Assembly: GCA_047629355.1 (NCBI GenBank)
Contig: JBLHWU010000303.1
Location: 1-6,519 of the forward strand
Direction of reading: 5' to 3'
Length of the DNA stretch: 6,519 nucleotides
Source of the DNA: CAYUNA01 sp047629355
GTDB lineage: Bacteria > Bacteroidota > Bacteroidia > Chitinophagales > Saprospiraceae
Shown: piece after piece, positions 1-5,366 of the stretch
Position numbering within the stretch: position 1 is the first letter of the stretch
Layout: each line of letters starts with the position of its first letter
Notes under the pieces: model-generated
Databases searched by the model: none
Told to the model about the DNA's origin: nothing
The model's input: the letters and a program-made list of their open reading frames with translations, nothing else
Translations under genes and position numbers: made by a program

Positions 1-21
1 CGATTCAATAACTTGGGCCAT
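1..21 (-). CDS. 5' end of an unidentified minus-strand gene (cut by window edge)
   Basis: On the minus strand an ATG at 21-19 opens a frame reading MAQVIES before the window ends. It is preceded by a purine-rich stretch (AGAAGGG then AAAGGAC, about 29 to 6 bases upstream) that could serve as ribosome-binding sequence, and further up by a T-rich stretch on minus that loosely resembles a Bacteroidota -7 box. The gene would be read in the same direction as the large secreted protein to its right. Seven codons are too few to assign a family, and the call rests only on the start context. Confidence 0.35.
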
Positions 22-196
22 TATGCTTGTCCTTTTCCCTTCTAAAAAACACAAAAAATAGTTCCGTAACGAAGGCTATGCAACGATTTTTTGAATTCTT
101 TAGAAGAAAAAATTACGGCGCATTATAGTCCAACTTATTAAATCGTTTTTACTAAGCGGACGTTTTAATGCCGCTTATACAATATTGTCAAATCGT
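22..196. other. Intergenic region with one small hairpin
   Basis: No credible ORF is seen. A hairpin with a 7-bp stem (TAAGCGG 153-159 with CCGCTTA 171-177, 11-base loop) lies about 20 bases beyond the stop of the minus-strand VCBS gene. It could be a weak terminator for that gene, but no T-run follows on the minus strand. GTCCAAC at 128-134 and the sequence CAATATTGTATAAG on the minus strand resemble the ends of the attC-like repeats found elsewhere in the window. The arms pair poorly, so I do not call a repeat here. Confidence 0.35.
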
Positions 197-1885
197 TTAA
201 TTTTTGATTAGTCTAAAGGAGCCTTTTTTATCTGTTGATTCAATTGATAAGATATATACACCTGCAGATTCTTCTAATATTAGGTTTATTAACTGTCTGT
301 CATAATATGTTTTGGTCTGAATTAGTCTTCCAGATAAGTCAGTTATGTTGATGGTTATATTCTTAAGTCTTTCCCCTAAATCTATTGAGAAATTGCCACT
401 TGTAGGATTGGGGTAGAGTAAAAGGTCTTTTCCAAAACCATTTTCAATTATCCCAAGACTAGTTATTGAGAAGCATGCAGAAGTGTCAATACAGTCATTA
501 TCATTAATGATAATAGCATAATTGCCGTTTGTAGTTGCACTAAATGTTTGAGCAGTACTACCTGCAATTTCAGAACCATCAGCACAGTCTATCCATTGAT
601 ATGTAATGCCAGCTCCATTATTGTTAGCATTAAGTAAATTGTCTACTTGGGTAATAGTCAAATCCAGAGTATTATTAAGATAGATTCTGGTTCTACTTAA
701 GCTATCCATATTGCTTGGATCAAAATCATTGGTATTGCCCATAATTACAAGATCTATAAAATTGTCATTATTAAAATCAGCAGTTCCCATAGATGAACCA
801 TAAGCTCCAACCAAGGAGTCTAATAAGGAGAAGGTGGCATCTCCATTGTTTTTATAAACAAAAGTGATGACTCCATTTGCATTATTGCCACCAGCACCAG
901 AACAAATAATATCTTTAGTCCCGTCACTATCTATGTCAATAAATATACATTCTCCAGCAGTTACTGGTTCAAACAAAGAAGGGGACAGTTCCGTAAAGTT
1001 TCCAATTGAATCATTTATGTATAGTCTAGTACTACCATCATGATAGTTAATTAAGAGGTCCGTATCACCATCAGATTCTAAATCTGCATTTGAAATGGAA
1101 TTTACACCAAGAGAGTCAAAAGGTGAGTTAGTCGACATTGTATAATTTCCTTGGCTGTCGTTAATATAAAGTTTAACAGTTTTAGTCCCGCTAATTTCAG
1201 TACCAGCAATAATAGCATCTTGGTCATTATCATTATCAATATCGAATATTAAAACTTTACTATACTCCACTCCGGTAAAAGTATTTCCCTGTAATTCGGT
1301 GAATATACCCGCCCCATTATTTTCCAAAATTATAGAGACAGGAGTCCCAAAATTTAAGTTTAAATTTTTTCCTGCCATTAAAATGTCAAGATCTCCATCA
1401 CCATCAAGATCTCCAAAATCAAAATCTCCATGATAAATAGGAGGAAAAGATGCTGTTATGTCTAAAGAAAAAACACCTAAACCATTATTTAGATATAGTT
1501 TGTTACTCGATGGGTTCGGGCCTGATATAAAAATATCTTGATCATTGTCATTATCTACATCTCCAAATTTCATAGATAACACATCGGTACTAAAGGTAGA
1601 GTCATCTAGTATACTGAAATTTCCAAACCCATCGTTTTGGTAAAGAATGGTGTTTTTTATAAAAGATCCTATAGTCTCTGATCCTGAAATTAAAAGATCT
1701 TGATCTCCGTCATTATCTATGTCGGCCATATCAATTGCCCCAAAATGGGCAAATTGCAGAAGTGGAGTTTGATTTAATTCTTTATAGGTAACGCATTGTG
1801 CAAATGATGTAAAAGATGTAAAAGATGTAAAAAGAATTATAAGAATTAATGAAGTTGTTTTAAAAAAAGAAAGAATATATTTCAT
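197..1885 (-). CDS. Secreted FG-GAP/VCBS-repeat protein with T9SS type A sorting domain
   Basis: A 562-residue exported protein of unknown substrate. Residues 1-30 form a signal peptide ending in FTSFTSFTSFAQ. Seven calcium-loop repeats of the DxDxDGDxD type start near residues 55, 109, 159, 215, 268, 317 and 370. Their regular spacing of 49-56 residues fits one seven-bladed beta-propeller of FG-GAP/VCBS type; the last two loops are degenerate. Residues about 407-475 look like an Ig-like linker common in Bacteroidota surface proteins (TYQWIDC, then GNYAIIINDNDCIDTSACF, with possible disulfides). Residues 488-562 (LLLYPNPTSGNFSI, LSGRLI, AGVYILSI) are a type A C-terminal sorting domain, which implies T9SS export and surface anchoring or release. 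The ATG at 1885 is followed directly by the signal peptide. No strong Shine-Dalgarno is seen, and a MITE-like element starts 31 bases upstream. The role may be adhesion or binding, by inference only. Confidence 0.93.
   Translation of the reverse strand: MKYILSFFKTTSLILIILFTSFTSFTSFAQCVTYKELNQTPLLQFAHFGAIDMADIDNDGDQDLLISGSETIGSFIKNTILYQNDGFGNFSILDDSTFSTDVLSMKFGDVDNDNDQDIFISGPNPSSNKLYLNNGLGVFSLDITASFPPIYHGDFDFGDLDGDGDLDILMAGKNLNLNFGTPVSIILENNGAGIFTELQGNTFTGVEYSKVLIFDIDNDNDQDAIIAGTEISGTKTVKLYINDSQGNYTMSTNSPFDSLGVNSISNADLESDGDTDLLINYHDGSTRLYINDSIGNFTELSPSLFEPVTAGECIFIDIDSDGTKDIICSGAGGNNANGVITFVYKNNGDATFSLLDSLVGAYGSSMGTADFNNDNFIDLVIMGNTNDFDPSNMDSLSRTRIYLNNTLDLTITQVDNLLNANNNGAGITYQWIDCADGSEIAGSTAQTFSATTNGNYAIIINDNDCIDTSACFSITSLGIIENGFGKDLLLYPNPTSGNFSIDLGERLKNITINITDLSGRLIQTKTYYDRQLINLILEESAGVYILSIESTDKKGSFRLIKN
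1806..1832. repeat. 9-bp tandem repeat, three copies, in the signal peptide
   Basis: GATGTAAAA is repeated perfectly three times inside the secreted protein gene. On the coding strand it encodes the (TSF)3 part of the signal peptide just before the likely cleavage site. Because the unit is 9 bp, copy-number changes by slippage stay in frame and would lengthen or shorten the signal peptide without breaking the protein. Confidence 0.85.
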
Positions 1886-1916
1886 AGTTAAATTTTAAAT
1901 AATTAATGTTTCTTAA

Positions 1917-2008
1917 TAGACTTTATGAATGAGTAGCTTTTTTAGAATTGCAAATAATTGATAATCAATAATTTGCGAATTATCCAGAGTCGCCATTCAT
2001 AAAGTCTA
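1917..2008. mobile_element. MITE-like inverted-repeat element 1
   Basis: A perfect 15-bp inverted repeat (TAGACTTTATGAATG at 1917-1931; its complement at 1994-2008) encloses 62 bp with no ORF. The outer two bases of each arm read TA, so it can also be seen as a 13-bp terminal repeat flanked by a TA duplication, as left by IS630/Tc1-type elements. Inside is a second, imperfect palindrome around TTGATAATCAA. The core at 1952-1971 recurs with one mismatch in element 2. The right arm overlaps the edge of attC-like repeat A, and the left arm lies 31 bp upstream of the VCBS gene start, so it probably affects that gene's promoter or leader. The inverted repeat could instead be a cassette-boundary pair like that at 5320-5366. 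Confidence 0.55.
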
Positions 2009-2135
2009 ATGTTGTTGTATTAGAAAAGTTGCGTGGTTTAAGCACTAAAGTTAGCAAATAAATCACAAATAGAAAGTCCGCAATGACTTTCGTAAATAGG
2101 CCCTAACTAGCAATGAACTATATACGTTGTTGGAC
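2004..2135 (-). repeat. attC-like structured repeat A
   Basis: On minus this begins GTCCAAC (7 of 7 to RYYYAAC), continues AACGTATATAG, and ends near ATTAGAC (6 of 7 to GTTRRRY). A central hairpin (GAAAGTC 2072-2078 with GACTTTC 2085-2091) is followed on plus by GTAAATA. The outer arms (2017-2032 and 2110-2125) pair at their ends (GTAT and TTGC) but poorly in the middle. The overall order of motifs matches repeat B, including TTTCGTAARTA after the central hairpin, and the B central stem has different bases that still pair. This supports a selected fold. It lies between the VCBS gene and the IS remnants. The attC reading is inference. Confidence 0.6.
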
Positions 2136-2259
2136 GAAATCTAAAGATAGCTAAAGCGTCATATTTTGCCAAAAAGCTCGTAACTCAAAAGCTATTAGTT
2201 CACTACTAAAAACATAATAAGTAGGTAAACAAAATTAAACGGCACTTTTTTTTAAAAAA
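2136..2259. other. AT-rich spacer before the IS630 remnant
   Basis: No ORF of note is seen on either strand. A T8 run followed closely by an A7 run sits just before the IS630-type start codon. The stretch TTAAACGGCACTTTT may belong to the end of that insertion sequence, but the partner end is missing, so no terminal repeat can be shown. Confidence 0.4.
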
Positions 2260-2532
2260 ATGAGTTTATCTTGTGGTATGCGATTTATAGAATTCACAAA
2301 ATTAGAGGTAGAAACATTGCAAGAAGAATATAAAAACCATTCATCTCATTCAGTTCGTCGTCGCTTTCATGCGATTTTACTAAATACAGAAGGAAAGGAA
2401 GCTAAGGAACTTGCATCTATTTTTCAAGCACGGACACGAACTATTTATGAATGGATGAATAGATGGGATACCAATGGATGTATGGGTCTATTAACTCAAT
2501 CAGGGCAAGGTAGACTGATGTTACCCCAATAA
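2260..2532 (+). pseudogene. IS630-family transposase, N-terminal fragment
   Basis: Ninety residues resemble only the N-terminal helix-turn-helix part of IS630-type transposases. They include SVRRRFHAILLNTEGKEAKE (residues 31-50), the helix-turn-helix LASIFQARTRTIYEWMNRW (51-69), and the GLLTQSGQGR linker (77-85) that normally leads to the DDE catalytic domain. That catalytic part (roughly 250 more residues) is absent, as the frame stops four residues after GRL. The start may be the ATG at 2260 or the second one at 2278 (MRFIEFTKLE). The fragment cannot transpose by itself and is read as a decayed insertion, perhaps cut by the neighbouring IS3-type element. Confidence 0.8.
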
Positions 2533-2571
2533 TTAGGGCCGTTAGCTAAGACAATAATTCTTTCTAACTTT

Positions 2572-2853
2572 ATGATTATGAAACGAAGAAATTTCACCGC
2601 AAAATTCAAGACAAAGATTGTTTTGGAAGCGATTAAAGAGAGCAAGACGCTTGCAGAAATTGGGCAGCAACATACGGTTGCGCCAACTCAAATAAGCAAG
2701 TGGAAAAAAGAGTTTTTGTCAAGTGCAGAAAGCGTATTTGCCAGCGTAAAAAAATCAGAAAAAACGGAAGCCGCAAGCGAGCGGGAGCGATTGCTCCAGA
2801 CGATTGGCGAACTGAAGGTTGAGAATGATTTTCTAAAAAAAAAGTTGCGCTAA
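2572..2853 (+). CDS. IS3-family transposase OrfA
   Basis: About 91-93 residues, the normal length for IS3-type OrfA. It holds an N-terminal helix-turn-helix (FTAKFKTKIVLEAIKE at 8-23; TLAEIGQQHTVAPTQISKWK at 26-45) and a C-terminal leucine-zipper segment (LLQTIGELKVENDFLKKKL at 74-92). The start is probably the second ATG (2578, MKRRNFTAKF), since family members usually begin there; the ATG at 2572 adds two residues. In this family OrfA is joined to the catalytic OrfB by a -1 frameshift. Here a run of nine A (2835-2843) sits at the OrfA end, and the OrfB frame picks up from it, but OrfB is clipped after about 20 codons. OrfA alone binds ends and does not catalyse transposition, so the element is dead unless supplied in trans. 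Confidence 0.88.
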   Translation: MIMKRRNFTAKFKTKIVLEAIKESKTLAEIGQQHTVAPTQISKWKKEFLSSAESVFASVKKSEKTEAASERERLLQTIGELKVENDFLKKKLR

Positions 2854-2912
2854 AAAGCGTTGGCGAGCGTAGAAAATTAATTGACCCAATGAGCGAATTG
2901 AGCAAAAGGTAA
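2841..2912 (+). pseudogene. IS3-family OrfB, N-terminal remnant
   Basis: In the -1 frame relative to OrfA, entered at the A9 tract, the sequence reads KVALKSVGERRKLIDPMSEL and then SKR before a stop at 2910-2912. This matches the start of OrfB in related elements (a SVxERRxLI(D/E)P...LS motif). The integrase (DDE) domain that should follow is missing. The break lies exactly where the left arm of the next inverted-repeat element begins (GTAACTACTCAGGT, 2909), and the stop codon is supplied by that arm. Confidence 0.75.
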
Positions 2913-3049
2913 CTACTCAGGTGGTTTTTAGTCTATTTTTAGTTAAAAAAAATAATGTCTTTTAAGTTACAAAAATGTTAAAAAAAATGATTTTTTGTCA
3001 AAACTATAAATAACTGATAATCAATAAATTAAAGTACCTGAGTAGTTAC
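2909..3049. mobile_element. MITE-like inverted-repeat element 2
   Basis: A perfect 14-bp inverted repeat (GTAACTACTCAGGT at 2909-2922; complement at 3036-3049) encloses 113 bp of very AT-rich DNA without an ORF. The 20-mer at 3008-3027 is the same as that at 1952-1971 in element 1 except for one base, which suggests a shared family or parent element. Its two edges coincide with the ends of two broken genes: IS3 orfB on the left and a minus-strand lipoprotein on the right. No target duplication is obvious. It could be a non-autonomous element or the fused ends of a deleted insertion sequence. Confidence 0.6.
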
Positions 3050-3207
3050 TTATAAGCTTGGTAAACTAACCTTTGAAAATATTCTTCCATCGTTGGGTTT
3101 TCCAATTTATATTTTTCACCCTTTGGAGAATCCTCTATTTTTTCATGAGTACTGCATCCAAAATTAAAAATGAAAATTAAAAGAATGATATTTTAATATA
3201 GCTTCAT
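3046..3207 (-). pseudogene. Small lipoprotein gene with early in-frame stop
   Basis: From the ATG at 3207 the minus strand reads MKLY, a TAA stop at codon 5 (3195-3193), then in the same frame NIILLIFIFNFGC, a typical lipoprotein signal peptide and lipidation cysteine (codon 18). A polar segment follows (STHEKIEDSPKGEKYK, ENPTMEEYFQRLVYQAYK). Changing TAA to TTA (Leu) would restore a continuous 52-codon gene. The 3' end lies in the right arm of MITE-like element 2, so the original gene may have been longer. Its start lies just after attC-like repeat E, as expected for a cassette gene. No homologue is recognised. Confidence 0.55.
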
Positions 3208-3225
3208 TTTTCTTTTTTTGCTTGT

Positions 3226-3292
3226 GTCGAACTGTTCGTATACCTGTAGGCCGACGTTTAGAAGGCTTAGCAGGTACACATTTATTATGGGC
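3226..3292 (-). repeat. attC-like hairpin repeat E
   Basis: A 15-bp stem (3238-3252 with 3264-3279) has one extrahelical base and two G-T pairs around an 11-base loop. On minus it starts GCCCATAAT, 17 bases past the EthD stop codon, and ends GTTCGAC (6 of 7 to GTTRRRY). The outer 8 bases (TTATGGGC on plus, 3285-3292) are exactly complementary to GCCCATAA at 3750-3757 on the other side of the EthD gene. Size, single bulged base and position directly after the ORF match integron attC sites. Confidence 0.65.
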
Positions 3293-3309
3293 TGGTTTTC
3301 TTCTTTCGT

Positions 3310-3633
3310 TTAAACCATCACTTCACTAATTTGAATAATAGGCTCAATATTCGTGAAGTTGGGTAAATCCGCCATTATTTCATCAGCATTTGGACCAAAG
3401 GAATTTCCAAAATCCTCCATTGAATCAAAATACAAATTCCCCATTGCTGAATAGGTTGCAGGTGAGTCAGGTGTTCCCCCTCCAAGTCCTTTCTCAACAG
3501 TTACACCTTTTGCAGCATCACCTAATAATCCACCAACCAAAGGTATATGCTTGTTACAGTAATAATCCATGTCAAATGATTTGCCTTCTCCGTTGGGATA
3601 CAATACACTTACTTTAATCATTCCTTTTTTCAT
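3310..3633 (-). CDS. EthD-family protein
   Basis: A 107-residue protein of the EthD family, small ferredoxin-like (dimeric alpha-beta barrel) proteins of about 100 residues, so it looks complete. Typical features are the opening IKVSVLYPNGEGKSFDMDYY (6-25), the HIPLVGGLLGD segment (29-39, with the family histidine), GNLYFDSMEDF (65-75), and the C-terminal strand with NFTNIEPIIQISEV. EthD was named from an ether-degradation locus, but most members have no proven reaction, so the enzymatic role is open. The start is the ATG at 3633 or the one at 3621 (MIKVSVLYP); neither has a convincing Shine-Dalgarno. It stands alone between repeats D and E, whose facing edges are complementary, which suggests it is the payload of a gene cassette. 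Confidence 0.9.
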   Translation of the reverse strand: MKKGMIKVSVLYPNGEGKSFDMDYYCNKHIPLVGGLLGDAAKGVTVEKGLGGGTPDSPATYSAMGNLYFDSMEDFGNSFGPNADEIMADLPNFTNIEPIIQISEVMV

Positions 3634-3749
3634 AATATTTTTTTAAAAATTCCTACTCATAAGGCTTTTCAGATATCGCCTCGTTTTTTTATGTGGTCGC
3701 TGGTCTCCACATTTGAATATTTTCTGCTTGTGTGTTTTCTATTTTACTT
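3634..3749. other. Leader region of the EthD gene
   Basis: No ORF is seen. A short hairpin (GTGG...CCAC, about 3692-3709) and AT-rich sequence precede the EthD start on minus. In a cassette reading this is the 5' untranslated part of the EthD cassette. A promoter is possible, but no clean TAnnTTTG box is visible. Confidence 0.35.
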
Positions 3750-3874
3750 GCCCATAACGTGAGTGTACATGCAGTGGTGGCGAGAATAAACTTAAATAAA
3801 CCTCAGAACTGAATGCTTACCTCAAAATTCAATAGTACCTTCATCTCTTGCCACCATTGCCATGTACACATTGT
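3750..3874 (-). repeat. attC-like hairpin repeat D, interrupted by an intron
   Basis: Two arms (3763-3785 and 3846-3869) form a stem of 23 pairs with one extrahelical base and two G-T pairs, enclosing about 60 bases. On minus the distal end reads ACGTTATGGGC (attC R'-like) just upstream of the EthD cassette. The other end (CACACAATGTGTACATGG on minus) is cut at 3874/3875 by the 5' end of a group II intron, so the R''-like end is missing. An extrahelical base in the stem is what integron integrases use to recognise the bottom strand. Confidence 0.65.
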
Positions 3875-5290
3875 GTGTGCCCAGAATGGGTACCTTAATT
3901 CGGAACGAAGCTACGAATTAATTTGGGAAAGATAAAATCCCAAACTCTATAGGGTGCAAGTCCCTTATTGGCGAGTTGCCGAAGCCAATTAGTAAGTCGC
4001 AAGGGCGTTAGGGGGGACCCTTGATCTGAAGTAAGCGGGACTACAAAAGTCGGAACAGACGAACAGAAATTACATAGGAGGCTAATTAAAGGGGGGAAGC
4101 ACACACGGCGAAAATTTCGTTCGGGCATACCATGCAGTAAAGCGCAACAATGGTGCAGCAGGGGTGGACGGCGCGAAAGCAGAAGACCTTCCACAGTACC
4201 TTGCGACGCATTGGGAACGCATCAAAGGAGAACTCTTGTCGGACGATTATCGTCCGCAAGCCGTGCGTGAGGTAAGCATCCCCAAGCCAAACGGCGGCAT
4301 CCGAAAATTGGGCATACCGACGGTGATGGACCGGCTGATACAGCAGGCGATTCATCAGAAGTTGAGCAAAATTTGGGAGCCGGATTTCTCTGCCTTTAGC
4401 TACGGATTTCGACCAAAACGGAGTGCGCACGATGCGCTACGCCAAGCCAATTTGTACATTAATTCAGGCAGACATTGGGTGATTGATTTGGATTTAAAAT
4501 CGTTTTTCGACTTGGTTCATCATGACAAACTAATGAGCCTGATAAGCTGCCGTATCCGCGATAAAATTTTATTGCGGTTGATACGGCGGTACTTGCAAAG
4601 CGGCATTTTGGAAAACGGCATCGTGCGACCGCGACGCAAAGGCACGCCACAAGGCGGGCCATTGAGTCCTTTATTGTCCAACATTCTGCTGAATGAATTG
4701 GACAAAGAACTGGAAAAACGCGGACATAAATTTGTCCGCTATGCCGATGATTGCAGTATTTTCTTAACCTCCAAACGCGCCGCCGAGCGGGTTTTGGCGA
4801 GCATCACCCGTTTTCTCGAAAATAAGCTTCATTTGAAGGTGAATCAAGAGAAAACGAGCATTTTTCGTCCAAGTAAATTTGTGCTATTGGGACATAGTTT
4901 TGTACCAAGTTACAAAAAGGGCGACAAAGGAATTTACCGTCAAATCGTCGCGAAGAAAAGTTGGCGCAAGTTGCAAGAGAAAATCAAAATCATCACGCGG
5001 AAAACCAGTCCGATTCCCTTTGATGAGCGCATCACGAAGCTGAATCAATTGATGCGTGGTTGGGTGCATTACTTTCGCCACGCCAGCATTTACGAGAAGC
5101 TAAAAACGATGGACAGTTGGGTACGCAGCCGTTTGCGGTATTGTATCTGGAAATCATGGAAGCAACCGAAACGTCGCCTTCGAGCGTTCCGTCAATTGGG
5201 TGTTAAAGAAAGTTGGGCACACCGCTACGCCTACTCCCGCAAGGGTGGATGGCGGATAGTGAATAGCCAAATTATGCGGATGACGGTTTA
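3875..5290 (+). ncRNA. Group IIC-type intron, 3' end missing
   Basis: The element starts with GTGTGCCCAGAATGGGTA, the 5' end seen in bacterial group IIC introns (GUGYG plus the CCC/GGG hairpin). Conserved domain I pieces follow in order: CTATAGGGTGCAAGTCCC (3946-3963), GTCGCAAGGGCGTTAG (3993-4008), GATCTGAAGTAAGC (4023-4036) and AGGAGGCTAA (4076-4085). Extra hairpins TTAATTCG/CGAATTAA (3895-3921) and TTTGGGA/TCCCAAA (3922-3944) enlarge the early part. The intron follows a stable hairpin (D), as the class requires. A maturase frame fills the expected domain IV. No domain V or VI is found after it, and intron-like sequence ends near 5290, so this copy cannot splice. The 5' boundary could be 3873 or 3875 because GTGTGTG is repetitive. 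Confidence 0.8.
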
Positions 5291-5363
5291 CAAACGACCG
5301 ATTTCAGTCGCTTGCCCCAACGTTAAATCCGCAAGACGAGCGAAGCGAGGATTGCGGATTTAA
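4164..5363 (+). CDS. ltrA: Group II intron reverse transcriptase/maturase (defective copy)
   Basis: This is the intron-encoded protein that binds and helps splice its RNA and copies it into DNA. The frame shows RT motifs in order: IPKPNGGIRKLGIPTVMDRL (39-58), SYGFRPKRSAHDAL (79-92), VIDLDLKSFFD (106-116), GTPQGGPLSPLLSNILLNEL (160-179), catalytic RYADD (192-196), and LKVNQEKT (224-231). A maturase segment (LNQLMRGWVHYFRHA, 293-307) follows. Both ends are abnormal. The GTG at 4164 lies inside the conserved YHAVKRNNGAAGVDG block; the frame is open back to 4086 but has no ATG, GTG or TTG there. At the C-terminus, family similarity ends near residue 375, and about 24 foreign residues (5289-5360) come from flanking repeat DNA. 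GC content is higher than in neighbouring genes. The copy is probably inactive. The symbol is the generic family name. Confidence 0.88.
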   Translation: MDGAKAEDLPQYLATHWERIKGELLSDDYRPQAVREVSIPKPNGGIRKLGIPTVMDRLIQQAIHQKLSKIWEPDFSAFSYGFRPKRSAHDALRQANLYINSGRHWVIDLDLKSFFDLVHHDKLMSLISCRIRDKILLRLIRRYLQSGILENGIVRPRRKGTPQGGPLSPLLSNILLNELDKELEKRGHKFVRYADDCSIFLTSKRAAERVLASITRFLENKLHLKVNQEKTSIFRPSKFVLLGHSFVPSYKKGDKGIYRQIVAKKSWRKLQEKIKIITRKTSPIPFDERITKLNQLMRGWVHYFRHASIYEKLKTMDSWVRSRLRYCIWKSWKQPKRRLRAFRQLGVKESWAHRYAYSRKGGWRIVNSQIMRMTVYKRPISVACPNVKSARRAKRGLRI

Positions 5364-5366
5364 CGT
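5320..5366. repeat. 15-bp inverted repeat at the junction of intron remnant and repeat C
   Basis: ACGTTAAATCCGCAA (5320-5334) is perfectly complementary to 5352-5366, with 17 bases between. The arms contain GTTAAAT (5322-5328, 7 of 7 to GTTRRRY) and ATTTAAC (5358-5364, 7 of 7 to RYYYAAC). On minus, repeat C ends with the first arm and the second arm opens the next attC-like sequence (AACGTTGGGGCAAGCG). This fits the two complementary ends of a cassette that holds no gene. The RT frame reads through both arms and stops inside the second. Confidence 0.7.

Noticed and set aside
2633..2905. 90-residue minus-strand ORF opposite the IS3 orfA
   Set aside because: It overlaps the well-supported OrfA on the other strand and has no recognisable domain; it is a shadow frame.
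3213..3329. Plus-strand open stretch reading RTVRIPVGRRLEGLAGTHLL
   Set aside because: It has no start codon and lies over the stem of repeat E and the EthD stop; pairing explains the sequence better than coding.
3390..3617. Plus-strand 75-residue ORF opposite the EthD gene
   Set aside because: Gln/Leu-rich antisense frame of a clear EthD-family gene.
3895..4430. Two minus-strand ORFs over the intron and RT start
   Set aside because: They run antisense to conserved intron RNA elements and RT motifs and have Cys/Arg/Pro-rich chance composition.
4459..5081. Three short minus-strand ORFs inside the RT gene
   Set aside because: Antisense to the conserved RT and maturase motifs; no start context or family features.
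5288..5320. Possible intron domain V just after the RT core
   Set aside because: Only a 4-bp pairing (CGAC/GTCG) can be made; the AGC catalytic triad and the long GNRA-capped stem of domain V are absent.
4164..5363. Retron or diversity-generating retroelement RT
   Set aside because: The RT has a maturase region and sits in group IIC intron RNA; no msr/msd structure and no template/variable repeat pair is seen.
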